From Afipia sp. Root123D2 (GTDB lineage: Bacteria > Pseudomonadota > Alphaproteobacteria > Rhizobiales > Xanthobacteraceae): a stretch of 64,000 nt of DNA. Below the pieces are notes generated by a model. It did not search any database. It had not been told where the DNA came from and was given only the letters and a program-made list of their open reading frames with translations. Shown piece after piece: positions 58,660-64,000 of the stretch. A program made the position numbers and the translations under genes. Numbering within the stretch: position 1 is the stretch's first letter; every line of letters starts with the position of its first letter. Location: assembly GCF_001425835.1 (NCBI RefSeq), contig NZ_LMDP01000002.1, positions 1-64,000 of the forward strand. Direction: 5' to 3'.

Positions 58660-59587
58660 TTTTTCTGCTCGTAAGTAGTCCGACAATACCTTTCGGCATT
58701 ACCAGAATGACAAAGATGAGAATGGAGCCGTAGAGCGCGATTCGAAGTTCCGCGCTCAGTTCGATGACGTGCGGCAAGGCTGTAAGCACGAGTGCTCCGA
58801 TCACCGGTCCAATCAGCGAATTCACGCCGCCCAGCAGCACCATGGCGATGATGTCGAGGCCCAGCGGAATGGAGAAATAATGCGGCTCGACGAAGCCGGA
58901 ATAGAAACCGTAGAACGCCCCGACCAGTCCGGCCAATACGCTGCCGACCCCGAAGCTCAGGAGCTTGTACTTGAAAACGTCGATGCCGAGAGTTTCGCCG
59001 AGCTGATCGTTAAGACGGATCGCCGCCAGACACCGCCCGATCCACGACGCGAGGACGCGCTGACAGACGATGTAAACCACCACCAACAGCGCCAGAGTCA
59101 GATAGTACCAGGCGACACCGCTTGAAATCGCCATACTGCCTGACGGCGTCCAGATGCTGGGCTTGTCGACCACCGTAATGCCGAGAGACCCGTTGGTGAC
59201 GCTGTTCCAGTTCAGCGTGATCAGGCGCAGCACCTCTGAGAATGCCATGGTGACGACGGCGAAATAGAATTCCTTAAGCTTGAAGCGGAAGCAGATCGTT
59301 CCGACGATCAGCGACAGAACTGCCACCACCGCGAGAGCCGGCACGATGGCCAGCCAGAAATTCCACTTAAAAGTCGTCACCAGAATGGTCACGACATAGG
59401 CGGATACGCCGAATGACGCCGCATGGAACATCGACAATTGGCCGGTGAAGCCGAAGATCAGGTTGAAGCTCACGGCCAGCGATGCTGCCATGAACCCGTA
59501 GATGGCGATGGCCAGAATCGAGTCACTGTGGATCGCCGCGGGTGCGGCAATGGCAAGCAACAGGCCCACTGCAATGGCGTACTTCAT
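58649..59587 (-). CDS. HAAT transporter 4: LivM-type permease
   Basis: 312 residues, inner membrane. Motif GFTGQLSMFHAASFGVSAYV near residues 49-68, LKEFYFAVVTMAFSEVLRLI near 107 and GGVNSLIGPVIGALVLTALP near 255. ATGA overlap with LivH; GGAG eight bases upstream. Confidence 0.93.
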   Translation of the reverse strand: MKYAIAVGLLLAIAAPAAIHSDSILAIAIYGFMAASLAVSFNLIFGFTGQLSMFHAASFGVSAYVVTILVTTFKWNFWLAIVPALAVVAVLSLIVGTICFRFKLKEFYFAVVTMAFSEVLRLITLNWNSVTNGSLGITVVDKPSIWTPSGSMAISSGVAWYYLTLALLVVVYIVCQRVLASWIGRCLAAIRLNDQLGETLGIDVFKYKLLSFGVGSVLAGLVGAFYGFYSGFVEPHYFSIPLGLDIIAMVLLGGVNSLIGPVIGALVLTALPHVIELSAELRIALYGSILIFVILVMPKGIVGLLTSRKNAA

Positions 59588-60444
59588 GACCGATCTCCGA
59601 ACAGGCCGCTCGGGCGGACAAGAAGAATGGCGATCAGGAACACAAGACCGTAAGCATCCCGGAACGCCGATGGAAAGAAGACGGAGCCAATGTTCTCGCT
59701 GATGCCGAGAATGATGCCGCCGCCGAGCGCACCGATGACACTACCAACACCGGCAAGGATCGCGGCCTCGACGGCCTTCAGAATATAGGCGGAGCCGATC
59801 GTCGGCTCGATCGAATACATGCTGGCGTAAAGCCCGCCGCCAAGCCCGGCAAGCGCCGTGGAGTAAACAACGACGATGGTTTGCAATCGCCCGGTGCGAA
59901 TGCCCATCAACGCCGCGGCTTCGGGATTCTGCGCGTAGGCGAATGCAGCGCGGCCGAGCCAGGTGCGCGTCAGCGCCAGATAAGTGCCGAAAATCACCAC
60001 AAGGAACACCGCACAGACCGCGACCTTGATTTTCGGCAGGACGATGCCGGCAACATGGAGTGCACCCGGCAGCACATAGGTGAGGTCCTTCGGCGTTGTC
60101 GTGAACGCCGCAAGCACCAGCGCCTCGAACACCGAGATCATGCCGATCGAGACCAGCAGGCCGTTGACCAGATTACCGCGCGTGAACTGAAACAGCGCCA
60201 GATCAGAGATGTAGCCAACGATACTGACGACGATCACCGCACCGAGAACAGCCGCGGGGTATGGAAAACCGACCACGTCGTACAAATACCACGTCGCATA
60301 TGCACCGAGCATCATGAAGGCGCCGAGGGCGAAGTTCACGATACCGGTCAGTCCGAATGTAAGCGTCACGCCGAGCGCGATGATGCCGTAGAGCGAGCCC
60401 ACGATCACACCGTTCAGCATCTGCCCGATGACTAGCTGCGTCAT
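59584..60444 (-). CDS. HAAT transporter 4: LivH-type permease
   Basis: 286 residues, inner membrane. Start MLNGVIVGSLYGIIALGVTL then GIVNFALGAFMMLGAY, GVGSVIGALGGGIILGISEN near 232 and LVRPSGLFGDRS at the end. Separated by 111 bases and a hairpin from the binding-protein gene. Confidence 0.94.
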   Translation of the reverse strand: MTQLVIGQMLNGVIVGSLYGIIALGVTLTFGLTGIVNFALGAFMMLGAYATWYLYDVVGFPYPAAVLGAVIVVSIVGYISDLALFQFTRGNLVNGLLVSIGMISVFEALVLAAFTTTPKDLTYVLPGALHVAGIVLPKIKVAVCAVFLVVIFGTYLALTRTWLGRAAFAYAQNPEAAALMGIRTGRLQTIVVVYSTALAGLGGGLYASMYSIEPTIGSAYILKAVEAAILAGVGSVIGALGGGIILGISENIGSVFFPSAFRDAYGLVFLIAILLVRPSGLFGDRS

Positions 60445-60521
60445 TGAAATGATGTCCGTTGAAAAGACACACCTGGAGAGAACCCTTCCGATGTCGACGG
60501 AAAAGCGCTCCTGGGAGGCAA

Positions 60522-60544
60522 GCGCTCCGGCAGAGCCGGAGCGC
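60522..60544 (-). promoter_or_regulatory. Hairpin between binding protein and LivH of transporter 4
   Basis: Perfect 10-bp stem GCGCTCCGGC / GCCGGAGCGC with loop AGA (TCT on the minus strand), 12 bases after the stop on the minus strand, no T-run. Likely stabilises or partly ends the binding-protein message. Confidence 0.6.
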
Positions 60545-60555
60545 CACGATCGGGT

Positions 60556-61734
60556 TTATTCCTTGGTCGGATCGTACTGGACGGTCTCGATCACTCCGCC
60601 CTTCTTCACGTGGATGACGTCAAATCCGAACACGGCTTCGCCGGTCTTGTCGTATTTGATCTTCCACAGCCCGTCGTAAGTCATGCTCATGAGCGCAGCG
60701 CGGATCTTGGCGACATCATCAACAGTGCCGGCCTTCTGCATGGCTTCCACCAGCATATAGACGTGATCGTAGCAGGACGATGAGCACAGCGGAGCCTGAT
60801 CGTAGGGGAAATCCCGCTTGAAGATCTTCTTGTAGCTTTCGATGAAAGCCTTGACCTTCGGCTCGGTCTTCTCGGCGCTCTCGAAGTACTTCGGAACATA
60901 GGCGATGTAGTCCGCAATCGCGTCCTTGTTCTTGAGCGCGGGGCCGATCGAGCCGCGAACGAGGAAGAAGCGATTGCCAAAGCCGGACTCGGTGGACTGC
61001 CTCACGATGTCATACAGCACCGCGTCGGAGTAGCCGGGGAACAGAATGTCCGGCTTGCCAGCGGCAAGTTTCGCAAGCGCGGCGCTGAAATCCTTGGTGC
61101 CCGGTTCGAACAATTCAACCTGCAGTTCGATGCCGGCGGCCTTGAAGAGGCCGGTGTAGATGTCCACGGCGGTCTTGCCGAAGGCATCGTTCTGGAAAAG
61201 CATCGCCACCTTCTTGGTGTTCAGCTTCTTCAAATAGTCGACCATCAGCTTGCCGAAGCCGACAGGGCCCGCATCCCAGTTCCAGGTGCGCAGCAGATAG
61301 TCGTGATCCGGCTTGCCGAGCGCGTTGTGCGCGGACGTGGCACCGGCGAACAACAGAAACTTGCCGTTGTTCTGATTGGCAATCGGCTCGATCGCGTTGA
61401 ACACGTTGGTTAGAAACGGCCCGAAGACGAAACGGACCTTGTCTTCCATCATCTTGCGGAACTGGACGGTCGCTTCCCGCGGCTCGCCGCGCGTATCCAT
61501 CTGCAGCAATTCGATCTTGTAGGTCTTGTCGCCGACCTTGAATCCGCCCTTGGCGTTGATCTCTTCAACCGCGACCTTCGTCCCCTGCGCCGACATCCAT
61601 CCGTATGTCGCGGTGGCGCCGGTCAATGCTTCGATCTGTCCAAGTTTGACGACGTTCTCAGCTTGCGCCCCCTGCCCCAACAGCAATCCAGAGGCGACTA
61701 TCCCTGCAAGCAGGGTTCCCTTCGACCCGAGCAT
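60556..61734 (-). CDS. HAAT transporter 4: branched-chain-type substrate-binding protein
   Basis: 392 residues, Peripla_BP_6. Signal peptide to about residue 25 (GAQA-E), then VVKLGQIEALTGATATYGW. GGAGGAG lies nine bases before the ATG at 61734; a GTG at 61740 is too close to it. Internal features: PIANQNNGKFLLFAGATSAH and PLCSSSCYDHVYML (three Cys). First gene of the leftward operon; a GntR gene is divergent. Confidence 0.92.
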   Translation of the reverse strand: MLGSKGTLLAGIVASGLLLGQGAQAENVVKLGQIEALTGATATYGWMSAQGTKVAVEEINAKGGFKVGDKTYKIELLQMDTRGEPREATVQFRKMMEDKVRFVFGPFLTNVFNAIEPIANQNNGKFLLFAGATSAHNALGKPDHDYLLRTWNWDAGPVGFGKLMVDYLKKLNTKKVAMLFQNDAFGKTAVDIYTGLFKAAGIELQVELFEPGTKDFSAALAKLAAGKPDILFPGYSDAVLYDIVRQSTESGFGNRFFLVRGSIGPALKNKDAIADYIAYVPKYFESAEKTEPKVKAFIESYKKIFKRDFPYDQAPLCSSSCYDHVYMLVEAMQKAGTVDDVAKIRAALMSMTYDGLWKIKYDKTGEAVFGFDVIHVKKGGVIETVQYDPTKE

Positions 61735-62030
61735 TTTCACGAACTCCTCCCTATAGTTTTTGTATTATTCGAGTGACGTACTAGTAATATCTTACAAAAG
61801 GTTCGTCAACCCGCTATTGAACGGGCAGCCCTTCGGATGGACGGGCGGCACGTGATGGGAGGGGGACGATTTCGACCTGTTATTGAAGCCAGCACGGCAA
61901 TGGCGACTAAGATATAGTTGCGCATTGCCCACCCGGGCCGAATGCTTGAGTCCAAAGCGCAGCCGGGGATATTCGCAATCGTGACCAGATCACTTCGCTA
62001 CTTACCACTTACAAAGGTTTCGCTTTTCAC
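61735..62030. promoter_or_regulatory. Divergent control region, transporter 4 and GntR
   Basis: 296 bases. An AT-rich portion (about 61753-61803) next to the binding-protein start includes ACTAGT and GTACTAGTAATATC and should hold the operon promoter and a GntR operator. The rest, 61805-62030, shows nothing I can name. Confidence 0.45.
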
Positions 62031-62714
62031 ATGGCTAAAAAGGCTGAGATTGCCCTTCCCCCCGAGTCGCAGGCGGACACGGCACACCGACGACTCGAGG
62101 AGATGATCGTTACGTTGCAACTGCCGCCCGGCAGCCATTGGTCCGAAGAAGGTCTGGCTGAGAAGATCGGTATTGGCCGCACGCCGGTTCGCGAGGCGGT
62201 CAAGCGCCTGCAGGCGGATTACCTCGTCAGCATATTGCCGCGGCATGGGCTGATGATCACGGAGATCAAAACCCATGAACAATTGCTGGTGATCGAATTC
62301 CGGCGTGAGCTTGAGGCGTTCATTTCGACCCGCGCCGCTCGCCGCATCATGTCTGCGGACCGCGAGCGTCTGCTCGCCATGGCCGACGAAATCGAGGCCG
62401 CCGGCGAGCAAGGCAATCTGGAAAAATATCTTCGCGAAGTCTTCAAGGCGAACAATTTGATCGCGAAAGCAGCTGGAAACCCGTTTGCGGCACGATCGAT
62501 CTCGCCGCTTCATGCGATGTCGCGGCGCTTCTACTACCGTTATGAGTCAGATTTGCAGAATCTCGGCGCGATGGGCCACCTTCACGCAGAACGCGCGCGG
62601 GCCGTTGCGCGGCAGGATGAGAAGAAAGCCCTCTCGAATGTCCTTGCCCTGATGGACCAGATCGAAGCCTATACCCGAAGGATATTCGAAGTCAGCGTAG
62701 GCTCGACCCCCTAA
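62031..62714 (+). CDS. GntR family (FadR/FCD type) transcriptional regulator
   Basis: 227 residues. Winged helix LEEMIVTLQLPPGSHWSEEGLAEKIGIGRTPVREAVKRL in the first 70 residues, FCD effector domain after about 85. Paralogue of the GntR at 54351-55070. Divergent from transporter 4, so it likely controls that operon; the ligand may be the imported acid or its CoA ester. Convergent with the CoA-transferase gene. Confidence 0.91.
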   Translation: MAKKAEIALPPESQADTAHRRLEEMIVTLQLPPGSHWSEEGLAEKIGIGRTPVREAVKRLQADYLVSILPRHGLMITEIKTHEQLLVIEFRRELEAFISTRAARRIMSADRERLLAMADEIEAAGEQGNLEKYLREVFKANNLIAKAAGNPFAARSISPLHAMSRRFYYRYESDLQNLGAMGHLHAERARAVARQDEKKALSNVLALMDQIEAYTRRIFEVSVGSTP

Positions 62715-62769
62715 GCGGAGTCCGCAGGTTCAGGCGGCATTCCAGCCGGCTGCCGCCATCACCTGGCCT

Positions 62770-64000
62770 TCATCCAGCCTTGGCCTGTAGCGGCCGTTCG
62801 ATAAAGAACTGCGCGTCCATCATTTTCAGATCGTCCGCCACCTTCCAGGGCGCAAACTCCATCTGATCGAGAACATCGCGGCGGACGTCAATTCCCGGCG
62901 CGACTTCTGTCAAAATCAATCCTTCCGGAGCCACCTCGAAAACCGCACGTTCGGTAATCACCTGCGCGGTCTGCCCGCGCTTCACGCCGCCGATCACCGA
63001 ATACGTGATGTGCTCCACCTGCGTGGTGAACTTGCGCACCTTGCCTTCCTTCACAATCCGCAGCTTTCCGCCTTCAAAGCTCACTTCAAGCCCACCGGTG
63101 GTGAAGGTGCCAGTGAACACCAGCCGCGTCGCACTCTCCGCGATATCTATGAAGCCACCGGCACCGGGGTTAGCGACACCGAACTTGGAGACGTTGACCA
63201 CTCCGCGCTGATCGAACTGTGCGAAAGCAAGTGCCGCGAAGCGGCACAATCCGCCATCGATCACGTCGAACTGGCTGACCCCGTCGAGAATGGCGTCAGG
63301 GTTCAGGTTGGCCGAGAACTGCCAGCCCGACATGACGATGCCGCCGTACGAACCATGTTCAGTGGTGAACCAGTAATCTTTCAGGCCATCGCCTTCGAAG
63401 ATGCCCTGCTCCGCCATGACCAGAGGAACGTCGGCCGCGGCGCCGAAACCGAAGATCGAAAGCTCTCGCTTATGAACCTCCTTCGCAGCCCGAAGGGCCA
63501 CGACCTTGTCGGCCGTCAGCGGAATCGGCGGAAGCTGAGACAACGGCTTTCGCTTCCCGCCAAAAAAAGCAGCATCGAATGCGACGTCGGTCGTCATCAT
63601 CATGGCAGGATCGACCACCACTGCATCGACCAGCACACCCGGAATACGGACCTCTGACGCAGGCCGTGCGCCATACGGCACGGACCGACGCACCTGCGCA
63701 ATCACACGGCCGCCGTGCGCTTTCGCCGCCAGCGCCAGCGCGATGTTGGAAGACACCAGCGCTTCGTTCTCGAATGACAGATTTCCGAATTCGTCGGACG
63801 ATGAAGCGTAGATAAAGACGGTGTCCAGCTTCCACGACGGATAGAACAGATACGGCCGGCCTTCAAAATCGATCTTGCGGACGAGATCGTCGTGCGCCTT
63901 CTCGGTAAACCGGCCGCCGCCGTTTTCGGGATCAATGTAAGTGCCGAGCCCAATATGGGTCATATAACCGGGGCTGCGCCGCGCCACCTCGCGAAGCCAG
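62770..64000 (-). CDS. Acetate/propionate-type CoA-transferase, fused alpha/beta (cut by window edge)
   Basis: About 410 C-terminal residues of a single-chain family I CoA-transferase (full length near 520); the N-terminus lies beyond the right edge, and the frame remains open to base 64000 (reading WLREVARRSPG). It contains ASSSDEFGNLSFENEAL near the start and TTEHGSYGG (DNA near 63343-63366), where the Glu is the usual active-site carboxylate that carries CoA. It transfers CoA between carboxylic acids, so it could activate the substrate of the transporter 4 pathway. Convergent with GntR. Propionate-CoA-transferase or YdiF are the nearest well-known relatives. Confidence 0.88.
   Translation of the reverse strand, partial: WLREVARRSPGYMTHIGLGTYIDPENGGGRFTEKAHDDLVRKIDFEGRPYLFYPSWKLDTVFIYASSSDEFGNLSFENEALVSSNIALALAAKAHGGRVIAQVRRSVPYGARPASEVRIPGVLVDAVVVDPAMMMTTDVAFDAAFFGGKRKPLSQLPPIPLTADKVVALRAAKEVHKRELSIFGFGAAADVPLVMAEQGIFEGDGLKDYWFTTEHGSYGGIVMSGWQFSANLNPDAILDGVSQFDVIDGGLCRFAALAFAQFDQRGVVNVSKFGVANPGAGGFIDIAESATRLVFTGTFTTGGLEVSFEGGKLRIVKEGKVRKFTTQVEHITYSVIGGVKRGQTAQVITERAVFEVAPEGLILTEVAPGIDVRRDVLDQMEFAPWKVADDLKMMDAQFFIERPLQAKAG

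Noticed and set aside
54351-61734. Transporter 4 region as a mobile genomic island
   Set aside because: No integrase, transposase, tRNA or direct repeats at the edges, and the composition looks like the rest of the window.
1-64000. CRISPR arrays, tRNA genes, rRNA genes or insertion sequences
   Set aside because: No regularly spaced repeats, no cloverleaf-like segments and no transposase or terminal inverted repeats were seen on reading the window.

Overview
The window is a piece of a high-GC alphaproteobacterial chromosome. The tightly overlapping livHMGF-type operons, the many ATP-dependent branched-chain-type (HAAT) transporters and the acyl-CoA enzymes point to the Bradyrhizobium / Rhodopseudomonas / Afipia / Tardiphaga group (Nitrobacteraceae). 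That placement is inferred from gene content and style; no rRNA or housekeeping marker lies in the window. I see no tRNA, rRNA, CRISPR array, insertion sequence or phage gene. Both window edges cut a gene: a GabD-like dehydrogenase on the left and a CoA-transferase on the right.

Layout. 1-1.4 kb: succinate-semialdehyde dehydrogenase (partial) and an AttM/BlcC-type lactonase. 1.6-6.6 kb (+): acyl-CoA ligase, an orphan periplasmic binding protein, an Old-Yellow-Enzyme (OYE) reductase and an IclR regulator. 6.6-12.6 kb (-): ligase, SCP2-type thiolase, 3-hydroxyisobutyrate-dehydrogenase-like protein, carboxymuconolactone-decarboxylase-like protein, two MaoC/hot-dog proteins and an RraA-like aldolase. 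12.8-16.1 kb: LysR, SMP-30 lactonase and a two-gene thiamine-diphosphate (TPP) decarboxylase. 16.4-21.0 kb (+): HAAT transporter 1. 21.0-23.9 kb: IlvD/Edd dehydratase and aldo/keto reductase, divergent. 24.0-29.3 kb (-): HAAT transporter 2 ending in a CnbZ/RidA-like gene, with a divergent LysR. 30.4-32.5 kb: SDR and a second OYE. 32.6-39.7 kb (-): dienelactone hydrolase, HAAT transporter 3 and a pyrone-dicarboxylate-hydrolase-like amidohydrolase, with an IclR. 39.8-44.9 kb: two crotonases, a paired acyl-CoA dehydrogenase and a CaiB CoA-transferase. 45.3-50.1 kb (-): an iron/siderophore island (TonB receptor, PepSY membrane protein, small membrane protein, AraC regulator). 50.2-54.3 kb: GhrA-like dehydrogenase, fatty-acid hydroxylase, two small membrane proteins, a DUF6166 protein and a zinc alcohol dehydrogenase. 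54.4-64 kb: HAAT transporter 4 with crotonase and acyl-CoA dehydrogenase, flanked by two related GntR regulators, then the CoA-transferase.

How it fits together. The recurring unit is a high-affinity uptake system for a small organic acid, amino acid or aromatic-derived acid, co-transcribed with one or two enzymes that would act on the imported compound, beside its own LysR, IclR or GntR regulator. There are four complete transporters and five binding proteins. CoA ligases, CoA-transferases, acyl-CoA dehydrogenases, crotonases, MaoC proteins and a thiolase supply acyl-CoA chemistry; lactonases, the amidohydrolase and the dienelactone hydrolase suggest ring-cleavage products or lactones as inputs. 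The actual substrates cannot be read from the sequence. The most distinctive points are the transporter-enzyme operons, active-site replacements in the two OYEs and in the crotonases, and the hydroxylase/small-membrane-protein cluster near 52 kb.
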